A stretch of DNA of 48,599 nt from Roridomyces roridus (Eukaryota; Basidiomycota; Agaricomycetes; Agaricales; Mycenaceae), in the NCBI GenBank assembly GCA_029378245.1, contig JARKIF010000219.1, forward strand, positions 1-48,599. The letters are read 5' to 3'. The notes under the pieces are model-generated. The model made no database searches. It was given only the letters and a program-made list of their open reading frames with translations, and was not told where the DNA came from. Below are positions 1 to 11,278 of the stretch, piece by piece. Within the stretch, counting starts at the first letter, position 1. The number at the start of each line of letters is the position of its first letter. The position numbers and the translations under genes were made by a program.

Positions 1-39
1 GTTTCTTTCTTCAGTCTGAGGACTGACAACCGCCTGTAG

Positions 40-1465
40 CTACCTTTTTGTGCTCCAACTATGAGCAGGCCCTCAAGATTCTGGACGACGAGGGAATTGT
101 GCGGAGAATGATGTGGGCGGAGGATGTGGTCGATGGGACGAGTTTGTGCAGGCGCTCGCCGACGAGAAGGCCTATCTGCAGGAGCTGTACAAGAGCTCCA
201 GGACCACGGTGGAGACGCCCGCGACGCGCTACGTTGCAGCCCTCGACGATGACAGCGCCAATGCGTAAGTCTTTCCCTTGCAGCGGTCGTTGCCGTATCT
301 GATCTTTGAGCTATAGGACCAAAGTCGCTCAATGCAGAGCTGCCGTTCGTCAAGCACAGAGCGACGCTGCAGCATTCACCCCCGGCAAGAGCAAGGCCGA
401 TATTGCTCTCAGGCATGCATTGGAGAAGAGGGAGCGCACGGCTACGGTATTGGCAGATCTCGAGCGGGAGCTAAACATTACTACTCGGTGGACTGTCGAG
501 CATCCAAGCTATAAGGCTGCACAGAAGGAGGCGCGTTGGCTGGAGTATCAACGGGCTCTGGATCGGCTTGAGCTCCTGGTTGTGGAGCGGCTCTTTGAGT
601 TGACGAAGATGAATCAGTCGGGGACAGGTGCGTCTGCAATATTCTCTTTCTTTGCTTCCTGCTGAACGAGGCTACAGGCTACAAGATGAGAAAGCACATA
701 GCCAAGTCTCTGCAAGCCCGTTCCAAGGCAGTGCGGAATGCGGTGGCCAGATACAATGCCGCCGCCGCTACAGTAACCCCCCCCCCCCCCCCCCCCCCCC
801 GTGATCCCGTCGACATCGAGAAGGTTCTCGAGTACGCCTTCCTTGCCGACTTCGACCTCCTGCGCCACAGCCATCATGGCGTTGGCCAGCAGTACTGGGC
901 CCGCCCCGCCTATCGCTCGGTGATGAACCGTTGGTTTCGACTGGAGCGCGCACGCGAAGAGATAAAACGATTGGATATAGAAATCCGTCGTTTTGTTACT
1001 TGGATGCGGGACGAGGGCGCTTTCCTTCGTAAACGCGAGGCGGCACTGCGGAGGAGCGAGGGCAAGACGGAGGAACAGGCGGAAGCGGATCATGAGTTGG
1101 CGGTGCTTCTTGAAGAGTATCGTATGCGGCGGGAGAGATTCGAGCAGTCGCATATGATGCGGCTCTGGGCCTTGAAGCGGAAGTGGGGTGACCGGTGTAC
1201 TGCATCATTGACGCCGGGAGTCCCACTTGTGCCTGTATCTGGGCCTGCGGCTGGTGGGGAGGGAGACATGGATGTGGATGAGGAAACGCCGAGGGAGCCT
1301 GGGCTGGCGGGAGCGGAGGAGGGGGAGGGAAAAGCCCCGGATGATGATGATGATTCAGACGCCGAGGGTGATGATGCGCATGATGAGCAAGTCTCTGAAA
1401 TGCTCTTCAGGCTCACAGGCCTTGGAATTGATGCCGAGGAGCGGGGGGAGAGTATTGCAGAATAG
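40..1465 (+). pseudogene. KDZ (Kyakuja-Dileera-Zisupton) transposase, C-terminal part, frameshifted
   Basis: This is the C-terminal tail of a KDZ-type DNA transposase; the catalytic part lies left of the window. Exons are about 40-264, 317-627 and 678-1465, joined by GT-AG introns with matching phases. The tail has the usual helical pattern: a YEQALKIL stretch, then KADIALRHALEKRERT, then TRWTVEHPSYKAAQKE, then repeated charged helices with VLEYAFLADFDLLRHS and YWARPAYRSVMNRWFRLERA. It ends in an acidic segment rich in D and E. Within the first exon the frame changes by one base near 135, between ...EDVVDG and DEFVQALADEKAYL, so the copy is probably dead. Bases 777-800 are 24 consecutive C, read as a proline run. 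The family assignment is by recognition of this tail. The frameshift is seen directly, but an assembly error at that base cannot be excluded. Confidence 0.75.
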
Positions 1466-1526
1466 ATTGTCTTAGTTCCTTTTTGGGTAAAATCATGATG
1501 GCATATCAATGGCTGATGACCGGCAC

Positions 1527-1622
1527 GACTTTATTGCAACCATGGTCTACCTAATTGTACTTGGTGAGTTCTACATAGGAATCTGCGACTTTATTGCAAC
1601 ATTTATCGCGCCCTTTATTGCA
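1527..1622. repeat. Three copies of a CTTTATTGCA motif
   Basis: GACTTTATTGCAAC occurs at 1527-1540 and 1587-1600, and a shorter CTTTATTGCA at 1613-1622. They lie just after the stop of the KDZ tail and may be subterminal repeats of that element, which is inference. Confidence 0.6.
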
Positions 1623-1638
1623 TCTAGGGAGAAATCGC

Positions 1639-1702
1639 TATATCCCTTCAAATTAGAAGGGACACCCCCCCCCAGCTGTCCCTTCTAATTTGAAGGGATA
1701 TA
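1639..1702. repeat. Perfect 26-bp inverted repeat with C-rich loop
   Basis: Arms 1639-1664 and 1677-1702 are exact reverse complements (26 of 26 bases). The 12-base loop is nine C followed by AGC. The arm contains CCCTTCAAATTAGAAGGG, which is itself nearly palindromic. It could mark the 3' end of the KDZ element or a small hairpin MITE. No coding potential is seen. Confidence 0.9.
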
Positions 1703-1709
1703 TAGGTCC

Positions 1710-4265
1710 CAAAGGTGACTACACCGCCAAAGTGCCGTCAGGCGATCACCAGATGGCACCATCAGCTGTTGATCAGCAAACACGGCAGGTGTCAAAAGCT
1801 GTCGGCAGCCTGCAATCCAGCTGCGCTGTGCAGGCGAAGTTTCCGGGATGGAGTACACATGAATAATTCAGCCAACTTCCAGGAGGCAAATTCCCGCTCC
1901 AGATAATTAGTCGTAATCTCAATCTACCTTCACAAGTTTATAAAGAGGTGCTTCCCCGCTCGAAGTAACAAGGCAAATTTCAGAATGCAAAAGGGCAGTG
2001 GTCCAAAACCTCACCCATGCATGATGTACATCCGAGGCTGAAGCACTCAAGACGGCCGCAAGGCCTTCGCACAACCGTCGGACAGTCGGATGATGATACG
2101 AGAAGCCGAAACGACGGCACCGCTCCGATCATCGGTGATAGGCCCACTGATTGATATCACCACATGGTCCTATATATATGGCGTGATTTCCATGGACTTT
2201 CTTCGCCCGTCTTTCCTCTCCCCATCATCCACCGCCCATGCCCGCAAATTCTCGTCTGCGCCGTTCCACGCCTCTCCCCGCCTCAAACAAGTTTCTATCC
2301 TCAAGACTCGGACAGCGACGACCCCCTCAACATCCGTCAACATATGTTCTTCGTCAATGTTGCCAAGACCCGATGTCGATGCTGCAAGTGTAGCCTCAAG
2401 TTTTCTTCACTGGCCTACACACGTGCCTCGGACATCTACCAGTGCCACTGTGCATTCCTCAAGCCCCTTTTCTCTCCTTCAAGTTGTGCTTGTCTGTTGC
2501 GGTCTGGTTGGCGACGAATCTATATCAAAATCTTCTCATTACCCTACAAACTCTACGGCTACGCTCTACTGCTACCTCCGGAGGCTTTCCATCCCACCCC
2601 GCTTGGTGTTCTCCATGAACATCATCGATTTCCCGCCTCGTAGTCTCAGCATTCATTATCATTCCATGTTCTCTAGTTCTTATTCAAATTCATGCTATTA
2701 CCATCCATTTCGTCGTCCTGAGTGAAAGTGTTGTCTCAATTCCAGGGTGGATTAGTCGCAATTGATCAGTTGCCTAGCACGTTGAGATCCACCACATGCC
2801 CAGCTGACCTGACCATTGAATTTCCAGCAAAGCTGGACTCACGATGAATCCATTTACTCCGTCAGTCCACCCCCAGCCTCCACCGGTATAGACTCCAGCC
2901 GTCAAGCACACATGGTCCGCATGACGATTCCAGCTGGCTGATGCATGACAGCCCATCGGCGGTGTAGTGGGTGGAGATCTACATCCTGATGCCTCTTTGT
3001 TTTTCCCACTTGCCGAGCCGGCAGCTGGATGCCTTTGATTTGCTGATGGATGTCCCGGGCAGGCAGGCAGCAGGGTTGATGGGAACATTTGGAAGGTATC
3101 AGGCATCACATCGGCCTGATGAGGAGCCCGGCCAACATTGGGACAGTCAAAAATAAAAAGGTCCTCCAAGAGAAAAAAGGCACGGTCAAGATCTTTGAAG
3201 ATCTATGTGTTTTTGCACAGCCGCTCGTTCTACACAGATTGATGTGTTTCTCTGATTCTCCCTGGAAAAAAACAGGTGGGTACATAAAAAAGCACCTCAG
3301 ATTTCAGGATTTATGTGAAAACTCGTAGATCTTCAAAGAAATACATCAATCTCTGACATTGGGCAAAAAAAACAGGCCCTCAAAAAACTAAATGATTTTT
3401 GTCCACCGCGGTCAATCATACTTCTTGTTCCACAGACAACAGCTGGTGCATGTAGCATTCCATAAATTACTCCCCCCATACTTTCCTTGTCTCATCAGAT
3501 TCACTCCTGGCATAATGCTCAAGCCTCAGTGCACCGTTGGTCTGGTATTCAAATGTGGAATTCTCAAGACATAGACAAATCATCCCAACAGACTCGGATT
3601 GCCATGCCCCAGCAATGGCCCTTAAAGGCAGGTGTATTTGGATGATTTTCCCAAGGGGGACCCAACTTTCGAAATTTGGATATCCACTCTCGAAGTGTTT
3701 TAAGCTCCCCCACCATATAGGGAAGGAGTTTCCCACGGCTACCACGGCCATCAATTGTTTGCTTCTGTTAGCCCCAAATCCAGCGTGCGGAAGAGAAGTT
3801 TCAGGACCTAAAGACACTCACTAGAGATGTCCATGCAGTATTATCATTGTATTGGGTGTTACACATGCTAGCTCTATCAATAAATCACCTTAGCAGACTC
3901 GGCCGCCCGAGATTCGGATCAAAGAATGACCAAATAAGGAAATTTTGATCAATTCATCTCGTAGCGGTAGGGAAATACCTGCTGGGCTGTGGAATGACCA
4001 TATCAGCTACTTTTAAGACCATTCAGAGCACATTCGAAATGTACGTCAAAAAGTTTTTTAAGGGTCCGGCCGGGACCCCCCCCCCCCCTCCCCCACCCTA
4101 TGTCAAATTTTCGGCCGTTGATTCCCCCTTGAATTTTCCTCTCCTTAGTGAAGTAAATGTGATTGAATTGTACTTGAAGTTAATAAAGATGCGCGGACGG
4201 CGAACCTCAGGCTTGATCGATCTGATCCTGCCTTTCCTGAATGAGCCATGCCATTTCAAATTTCA
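1710..4265. other. Gene-poor interval
   Basis: No exon chain with plausible splice sites and a recognisable product was found. A TATATATA stretch at about 2170-2177, followed by CT-rich sequence, looks like a core promoter. The reading frame behind it (2090-2725) is low-complexity S/P/H-rich and matches nothing I know. A C-rich run lies near 4074-4087, and 3180-3340 is AT-rich with GATCTTTGAAGATC palindromes. Confidence 0.5.
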
Positions 4266-4704
4266 GGCTTGATTACGCACCAGCATTATCTCCTGCTGGA
4301 GATTACTCGCTGCCTCGCCCTCATACACCGCGGTCCATGTCGTTTGCCCAACATTTTCCGAGCTCAGTCTCCCAGCTGACTGCTAGGCCCATCACACACC
4401 TATTCCTGTATTTACATAACTGACTTCACACAAACTTCACAAGTGTTTACCAGCCGCGAATATCGCCCTCCGGATACGGTCCTTGACCACCGAAGCTGTT
4501 ATGTACATCATGTACATCACCCAGTCCGGCGACAATCTTGGTCTCAGCTCAGAATCTCATATATCATCCGCATTTAGGCCACTCGTGGGTAGCCCCCAAG
4601 ATTGTTTCGATTGTTTTCTTCTGTAGCGATTTCTGTGTCCCTGCGCCCGGCCCCCGCTAGCGCTCCCCCGGAGGCTTACCATTTTTCCACACAGCAGTGA
4701 GCAA
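4266..4704 (+). repeat. Upstream block of the tandem membrane-protein family (copy 1)
   Basis: The core at about 4485-4590, reading TCCTTGACCACC..., then GGCGACAATCTTGGTCTCAGC, recurs at about 8205-8280, 11620-11710 and 26655-26735. A second part, with CCCTGCGCCCGG and CGCTCCCCCGGAGG near 4640-4675, recurs before copies 2 and 3. This is the distal promoter region shared by the paralogs. Here it has been pushed about 1.2 kb from its gene by two insertions. Confidence 0.7.
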
Positions 4705-5113
4705 TCACTGCGTTCAGAGGTCCTGTCGGGACATGTCGGCGCAGGCTTGCCCAGCCTGTGTCACCGAGCCACATGATGTCGGCCTGTCTGTAACCTTGGC
4801 TAATGAACTTTAAAGGGGCTTTTATGTAGCGCAAGGGCAAGAGGGAGTAGGGGCGACCCCAACGTACCAAAAATATTCTGAAATTGTTCGCAACTTGTTC
4901 GCAAGTTGCAACAACAGTCGACGTCAAGTCGACGTGGGAAGTGTTTTTGCTCCCGAGATCCAGCTAGCTGTCAGGCATTAAGTTGGTCCATGTCGGCAAT
5001 GCTGTGCATGCATGTCCGCTGCACTGTTCCCACGTCTGGGCCAATGTCGGCCACGCGTCGGCCATGTCAGAGCCAACACGCCGACACGCCGACAAGACCT
5101 CTGAACGCAGTGA
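4705..5113. mobile_element. MITE-like element with about 20-bp terminal inverted repeats
   Basis: The left end TCACTGCGTTCAGAGGTC (from 4705) is the exact reverse complement of the right end GACCTCTGAACGCAGTGA (to 5113), and similarity continues inward with TGTCGG. Subterminal GTCGGC motifs are frequent at both ends. The middle holds nested palindromes near 4890-4935. There is no coding capacity. No clear target duplication was found, so the exact ends may differ by a few bases. It sits in the upstream region of the first tandem membrane-protein gene. Confidence 0.75.
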
Positions 5114-5252
5114 CTGTGGCTCCGAGTTGACTGGCGCCTCTTGCGAACGAGTACCTGGCGACCAGTGGCGAGCTCTCGGTGAAACCAATTCTCTCAAGCC
5201 ACCGCATTCGTTGATATCAGAAATTCTGATGACTCGCTAGATGTCTGTTATT

Positions 5253-5758
5253 TAGTCTCTTTTACAGACCCTCGACGCTCCGCAAGCTCCGCGAAGAGGG
5301 TCTGTTGGTAACCACGCCCCTTGTTCCGATGGGTGCCGTTATTACCTAAGCTTGTCATGTGCAGGCGTGTTTTCTGCGCGTTTCGACGTGAATTTTGAGC
5401 TGGCACCAATGATAAGGCAAGTGAGGTTTGCCTGCATTCCTGAGAATTTGATTCTGGACTATTTCTCGTGTTGAAAACCTTCGAAGAGCGGGTGCCGCGT
5501 AGTTGTGTTTCATGACCAAATAACATGCAAACAACGGACTTGCAGTCCATTCCTTGCTATGCACACCAAAGGACGACGCAACTGGTATACCCACCAGCTT
5601 GAATGTATTCAAAACCCCCGCTAACGCGTCCTTGCAGCGCCAGAACACGTCGAAATATTTGCAAAAGCAATGGCTGTCAAATGCACGTGCTTTACCGTCG
5701 GGGATATTACATAATAAGGGAACCCTCCTACACTGGGGGCGTGGTAACCGCCAGACTA
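5253..5758. mobile_element. 506-bp MITE-like insertion with 9-bp target duplication
   Basis: The element begins TAGTCT and ends AGACTA (perfect 6-bp inverted ends). It is flanked by direct repeats TCTGTTATT at 5244-5252 and 5759-5767. The same stretch before paralog 3 (about 10155-10175) reads GATGTCTGTTATTAGAAAGC with no insert, which is a natural empty site. A GGTAACCACGCCCC motif near the left end is mirrored near the right end. The 8-9 bp duplication would fit hAT- or Mutator-type mobilisation. It holds no gene of its own. It splits the distal promoter from the TATA box of the downstream gene. Confidence 0.85.
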
Positions 5759-5880
5759 TCTGTTATTAGCAAGTTATATATCCGCTCAACGGATGATTGC
5801 AGCGCTCCTCTCGCCCATATCTCACCTCTACCTCGTCCCTTTCCCTCCCTTCCCTGGTGGACCTTTCTCTTTCTCTTTCA
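5759..5880 (+). promoter_or_regulatory. Core promoter shared by the tandem family (copy 1)
   Basis: TATATA at 5775-5780 is followed by CCGCTCAACGGATGATTGCAGCGCTCCTCT and a CT-rich leader up to the ATG at 5881. The same arrangement precedes copy 2 (degenerate CTTTAAATCC, 8667-8676), copy 3 (CTTTATATCC, 10173-10182) and copy 4 (CTATATATCC, 12201-12210), each about 100 bases before the ATG. Confidence 0.7.
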
Positions 5881-7068
5881 ATGAAAATTAGCAGCCGAAC
5901 CGGAAACGTAGTCCAGAATACCACTGTAGTGGTCACTTACACCGTCGAGGAAGGGGATCCGGCTACCTTTTTCTTCCAAGTGTTGGTTGGCGGGTCTTTT
6001 CTTGTCCCCGTCGGTCCTGCAGGACCTCTCTCGAAGAGTGGGACGTTCACCACCAGTCCAGGGGATCTGGGGTGTGTGCAGCCTTGATCTTCCTATTTCA
6101 TTGTTGCTAATGGGCTCTAGGTCACATGTAGTTGAGGTATTTGAATCGGGACAGCTTCCGTTAGTGCATGTACATCTCGGAAACCCGGTGGTTTTGACGA
6201 TGTTTATTGCAGGAAACAACTAGACGCTGCCTCATTTGCCACAGGCCCAACTTTTACCGCTGTTGCGTCGAGGTCTGTACAGCCATTGATACTAAGTTTT
6301 TCGTACACTCCGCTAATCCCTGAGTACTCTAGTGCGCTGTCATCGGCGCCTGGTGCACCATCGCCCGCCACGCTCTCTACCGAACCATCACCAACGACGC
6401 AGGCCTCTTCCGGCTCTGCGCATATCACTACCATCCCCCTAGTCAGCGCTTCAGGAGCCGGCCTCAATTTATGCGTCTCCCTTCTCTCTCCTTGCCACCC
6501 CAGTGACTTTCGCCCGCAGGTCTTCAGCTGTCCCCGTCTCAACGTTGTTTACCGAATCCGGCTCGGTCACAATTGCCTACGAAGTATTCACCACAGGGAA
6601 GAAGGCCATAATTGTTGAGGAGACTGTAGTGCCGTCACCCAGTACCAGCCGAAATGCAACGTGCGGAGTTAATTTCCGCCCATTATCATCTGATGAATCC
6701 ACCACAGGGTTGTCGAGAGTCCACTTGGCGATGGCAGGGCACCGATGCACGTCGATAAGGCCGCATTCGCTGGAGCCGGGATCGGTGCAGCCATCGTTCT
6801 CGCAGTGGGCTTAGCCGTTCTACTCGTCCGCAGGCGTTCGCAGAGACGGTTGAGAACTGCGATGCTCGACGCGTTGCCCACCGGCCAGCCAAACTCTTCG
6901 GCTCCAAATGTTGAACCATTTGATACTTCTCGGGAGAGGGGCCAAAATTTCAGCCGGACTGATCTCAAGCCCGCAAACGATGGACGGGAAAGCAGGATGT
7001 CAGCAACGCCATCGGTGGTTTCTGAAGGCAGTCTGCCACCGAATTATTTTGATATAGTAGCCGTATAG
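5881..7068 (+). CDS. One-pass membrane protein with Ig-like ectodomain and PPxY tail, paralog 1
   Basis: Exons are about 5881-6071, 6121-6159, 6213-6272, 6333-6470, 6520-6655 and 6705-7068; the last three are less certain. The N-terminal 95 residues look like a beta-sandwich of the Kre9/Knh1-like Ser-Thr-rich membrane type (VTYTVEEGDPATFFFQVLV, then HVVEVFESG). A Ser/Thr/Pro-rich linker follows, then VSTLFTESGSVTIAYEVFTTG. A transmembrane helix comes next (AFAGAGIGAAIVLAVGLAVLLV) with stop-transfer arginines, then a cytoplasmic tail ending SLPPNYFDIVAV. PPNY fits the WW-domain ligand PPxY. No classical signal peptide precedes the domain, although the ATG is conserved in all four copies. Introns 1 and 2 match those of paralogs 3 and 4 in place and phase. 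The function is unknown; a surface receptor or adaptor recruiting a Nedd4/Rsp5-type ligase is inference. Confidence 0.65.
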
Positions 7069-8190
7069 GTTTTTTGTTACGTGAAAATGGAGTGATTCGG
7101 ACTTCTGGACGCGTTCAGTCGATTCGTATATCTTGCCTGTGTTTTCGAACATATGCATGTGATCGTGGTTTCAAACTCCGATATTGCTCCGTTGTACAGC
7201 GAGATCAGCCCCTTGCCTCTTGCCCCCATGTTAAATCTGGTGGAATTTCAACGCCGACATGTTTCCACTGGATCTCAGCTTCAAAACTGGCTACGTTCTC
7301 TCCAGCGCATTGCATCATCAAACGCGCATTGAACACACGCACGGATCCGGACGTCCGTGACCCAGACCCCGTTGTATTCTCAGCGATCATCTTGCTACCC
7401 TCATTGCTCAAACACCACTATTTCTTGTTGGCCACTCTAGATCTGCAAAGTTGACAGATCTCGTCGGCATGGCATGTTCTATCACCGGCGGCTCGGCATC
7501 TTGACCGGCGGCACTTATGCAAGAATATTTGTCGATGACGCGGAGGACAGTGACTTTCCCTCTCTCATACATAGTTAGCCTTCGGATTCATCTCCGGGAC
7601 GGATGCAGGACTGGTCTTCAACTTGATGGCTCGGCAATGCACTCGAGCTTTCGATTGACCATTGTTTGGCAGCGCTTTCTTCCGACTGCCACCACACCGA
7701 TTCCCCGAATTGTGGGGATTTCGAGTGGATCTCCCGTCAACATCGCTCTTTGGTCTTTTTGACTCAAGTATTTGCTCCGGCCATTCCAGAACCCTGACTT
7801 CGTCCGTCCATCTTTCGGAATCTGCTGGCTCGTCGACGTCCTGGTATCCCGGTTCTCAATGTGCCCACGGGCGAACGATTGGACGGCGACTGGTGGATCT
7901 ACACGAATTGGTGCTGTGTAGATGTGATTTCTGAGTAGTGTTCCCCTGAGAGACATTGCTTTAAATAATCACGTCAGTGCGCTCGGCTTCGGACGCCTCG
8001 AGGCCCTCGACCATATTGCTCGGTTGTCGCCGATGTGAACCTGTCCATTTCTTACCCTACTTCCCGCCAGGCTGCACCGCTGTGCGATATCAACGTCTGG
8101 ATGGCGATGCCGTGGCCCTGCAGCCAACGAGGAATCCCCTCCGTGTTCTGTTCCCGCTTTGACACGATGTGCCCGCTGCAGACCTTGGCC
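7069..8190. other. Spacer between paralogs 1 and 2
   Basis: The first part, with CATGTGATCGTGG near 7155, matches sequence after paralog 3 (about 11385), so the duplicated unit includes 3' flank. From about 7440 to 7950 several short frames carry protein-like pieces (for example LGILTGGTYARIFVDD near 7490), but stops interrupt each of them. I see no intact gene. Confidence 0.4.
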
Positions 8191-8773
8191 TTATTCCCGA
8201 CTCCAGCATCAGTCGACCACCGAAACTGTTACATCACCGAAAATCTTGGTCTCAGCTCAGATATCATCCCACTACAGCTAGTGGTCGTCACCAGATTGTC
8301 TCTCTCATATTATTTTTTTTCCTTTTCTTGGATCGTTCGGTCTCTCCTATCTAATATTTTCGTCTGGAGCAATTTGGAGCTTGCACATATCCAAGTCCCT
8401 GCACCCGGCTTCCCGCTAGGGCTTCCCGGAGGTTCTTCCACGCAGCACTGCTGGATGGCTGTGCCCGTGGCCGACGAAGAACCAACCTATTTCTGCATAT
8501 CTGACCATCTACTATCTGGTGGTGTGTGAGTTGTTTCCTATCCGCACTGCGGAAATCCGTGTTGAAACGTTGACAGCCACTTCAGTGTGGCCCAACGTGG
8601 TGAGAGTATCCATCCTCTGCATTCGTTCATCTCAGAGATTCTGATCCGTTCCCTAGAATTAGAAAGCTTTAAATCCGTCCAACGGATGATTGTACCAACA
8701 AATTTCTCATTCATCTCTCGCCTCTACTTCGTTCCCTGCCTCCCATCCCTTGTGGACCTGTCTCTATCTTTCG

Positions 8774-9801
8774 ATGAAGCTGACCTACGCTAGCGGGGAA
8801 GTGCCACTAGGCAAGCCGTTGGTGATTACTTACACCGCCGAGGACGGGGATCCGCCCTTCTTCATTTCCAAGCATTGCAAAACGGCATTCTTAAACAAGA
8901 CGGGCTTCCGGGGCCGGTCTCGAACAGCGGAGCGTTCACTGTTGCACCTGGAGTAGCTGGGTGCGTCAAGCCAATTTGAATCCTTCATAATTGGCTCATT
9001 GGGGAAAATTCCAGTACACATGTAATCGAAGCATTTGCAACTAGTTTTGATGGGTTAGTACATCTGAGTCCAACTCGCAGCCAAAGTGATTTGACGATCA
9101 TGAAGCAGCCACGAGGTCGTCGCAGATGTACCATTTGCCACAGGCCCAACTTTTACCGCCGTTACATAAGCCAAGGTCTGTACAACCACTGATACTTCTT
9201 CATAAGCCACGCTGATTGCACCAAAGTTCGGCCCCGAGTCCGAGTCTGTCTCCGTCTCCGTCTCCGTCTCCGCCTACCCAAACCACGACTTCTACGACGC
9301 CACCAGCTGGCGTCGTCTCAACGTCGTTCTCCCAACCTGGCTCGGTCACAACTCTCTACGGCGTATACACTAATGGCTCGAGCACCATAATAGTTGAGGA
9401 GGGGACCTCAGCGCCATCTCCCATGGCCAGTGCCAGCGAAAATGCGACGTACGTATGACCTTTGTGCGTCATTGTCCTCTGATAAATCCATCCTCGTGTG
9501 GTTCCAGAAAGGCACCGAAACAGGTCGACAAGGCCGCATTCGCTGGAGCCGGCATAGGAGCAGCTATCGTCCTCGCAGTGCTCTTTGTCATTCTACTCGT
9601 TCGCAGGCGTACGAAACGACAGTTGAGAACGGCAATGCTCGACGGATCGTTCACGGAGCGGCCAAACTCGCCGACTCCCATCGTCTGATCTCAAGGCTGC
9701 CAACGACGGAGTTGGAGAAAGCAGTATACCTATCAGCAACCCCATCCGTGGGTTCTGGAGGCAGTCTGCCACCGAATTATTCAGATACAGTAGCCGTGTA
9801 G
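8774..9801 (+). pseudogene. Tandem membrane-protein family, paralog 2, broken
   Basis: The copy starts MKLTYASGEVPLGKPLVITYTAE like its paralogs. It loses frame at about 8862-8872: codons for ...GDPPFF run into a wrong frame, while FQALQNGI continues one base off. Exon 3 has an in-frame TAA after GPTFTAVT (about 9168). The linker exon is intact and holds a CCGTCT microsatellite coding PSPSPSPS (about 9240-9270). The transmembrane exon (from about 9512) is intact, but a deletion of roughly 50 bases near 9680, relative to paralog 1, shifts the tail. The last codons still spell SLPPNYSDTVAV in another frame. The TATA box is also altered to TTTAAAT. This copy is very likely inactive. Confidence 0.8.
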
Positions 9802-10277
9802 ATTTTATAGACCGGGTACCTTACAATGCAGCGATTTGGACTGATAGAGTGATAGCTGACGCGTTCAGCCGAGTCGAATACCACCTCAAGCAATTGGAGC
9901 TTTCACATATCCATATCCCTGCGCCCGGCTTCCCGCTGGCGCTCCCCCGGAGGTCTACTGTTCCTCTACGCAGCACTGGTGAATGGCTGTCCTCGGCTGT
10001 CGCCGATGAAACCATCTCTCAGGGGGCTTGCTGTTTCCTATCCGCACTGGAAATCCGTGTTGAAACGTTGATAACCACTTCAGTGTGACCCAACGTGGTA
10101 AGAGTGTCCATCCTCCGCATTCGTGCATCTTGGAAATTCTGATCCGTTCCCTAGATGTCTGTTATTAGAAAGCTTTATATCCGTCCCACGGATGGTTGCA
10201 GCACTCCTCTCACCCATCTATCGCGTCTACTTCTTCCCTTGCCCTCCCCTCCCTGGCGGACTTTTGTCTCTCTTTCA

Positions 10278-11278
10278 ATGAACCTGAGCTACACGGGCGG
10301 TCCCGTCGTTGTCGATTCCCCGGTTGAGGTGACCTACACCGTCGAGGAGGGGGATCCGGCTTTGTTTTTCTTCCAAGTGTTGGTAGACGGGCAATTATCC
10401 CCAGTCGGACCGTCAGGAGATTTGTCAACGAGTGAAACTTTTACTTCAACTCAGGGTCTACTGGGGTGCGTGAAACCAATTGTAGAAAGTTATAGCTTGC
10501 TCATTTGGAATGTAATATCCCAGTCCACATGTAATCGCAGCATTCGAAGTTGCCAGTGGTTCCGATCCGTTAGTACATGCAACTTGAAACCACATTGAAG
10601 GTCTTACGTTCATCAGGGAACCGTTTGCCTTTGCCTCAGGCCCAACTTTCACTGTCGTTGAGCCAGCGTCAGTAAAAAAGTTGATACCTTTTCATATATA
10701 GCCTTTGCTGATTGCTGAGTAGTCCAGTCTCAACGTTGTTGACACACTCTGGTTCGGTCACAATCGCCTACGAAGTATTCAGCACTGGTACAAGCACCAT
10801 AATAATCGAAGAGACAGCAGTACCGGCCTCCAGTACCACCCTTACCAATGCAACGTATGCAGGCCTTCCCTGTGGCACTATCTTCTGATGAAATTATTAT
10901 ATTAGAACCACCGCCCCAGGTGGGTCATCGAAGCACATCGACAAGGTCACATTTGCTGGTGCTGGCGTTGGGGCCGCAATCGTCCTCGCAGTGGTATGCG
11001 GCATTCTAATTGTCCGCAGGCGTACGAGACGACAGTTGAGAGCCGCGAAGCTCACTCAGCGGCCACAACCTCGGAATTCAACTGTCGAACCATTCGTTAC
11101 TTTTCGGGAGATGGGCGAAAATTCAGGCCGGACTTATCTCAAGGCCGCGTTAGGTGTCACATCTGAGAGAGTTGACGCGAATGAAGGACTTCGAGAAGCC
11201 AGAACAGCTACGCCATCCGCGGGCGTGGTCTCTGATGGTCCGAGTCTGCCACCAAATTATTCTGATATTGCAGTTTAA
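10278..11278 (+). CDS. One-pass membrane protein with PPxY tail, paralog 3
   Basis: Exons are about 10278-10465, 10520-10564, 10616-10670, 10730-10854 and 10906-11278. The ectodomain reads VTYTVEEGDPALFFFQVLVDG and then HVIAAFEVASGSDP. The long Ser/Thr/Pro exon of paralogs 1, 2 and 4 is absent, so the linker is shorter. VSTLLTHSGSVTIAYEVFSTG precedes a transmembrane helix (FAGAGVGAAIVLAVVCGILIV) and an RRRTRRQ stop-transfer cluster. The tail ends SLPPNYSDIAV, keeping the PPNY motif. Splice phases are consistent throughout (phase 2 at introns 1 and 2). The promoter shows the uninterrupted site where paralog 1 carries a MITE. Molecular function is unknown. Confidence 0.65.

Noticed and set aside
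2090..2725. A 211-codon open frame behind a TATA-like stretch
   Set aside because: The composition is low-complexity Ser/Pro/His, with no splice partners or known motif; other frames there are equally open.
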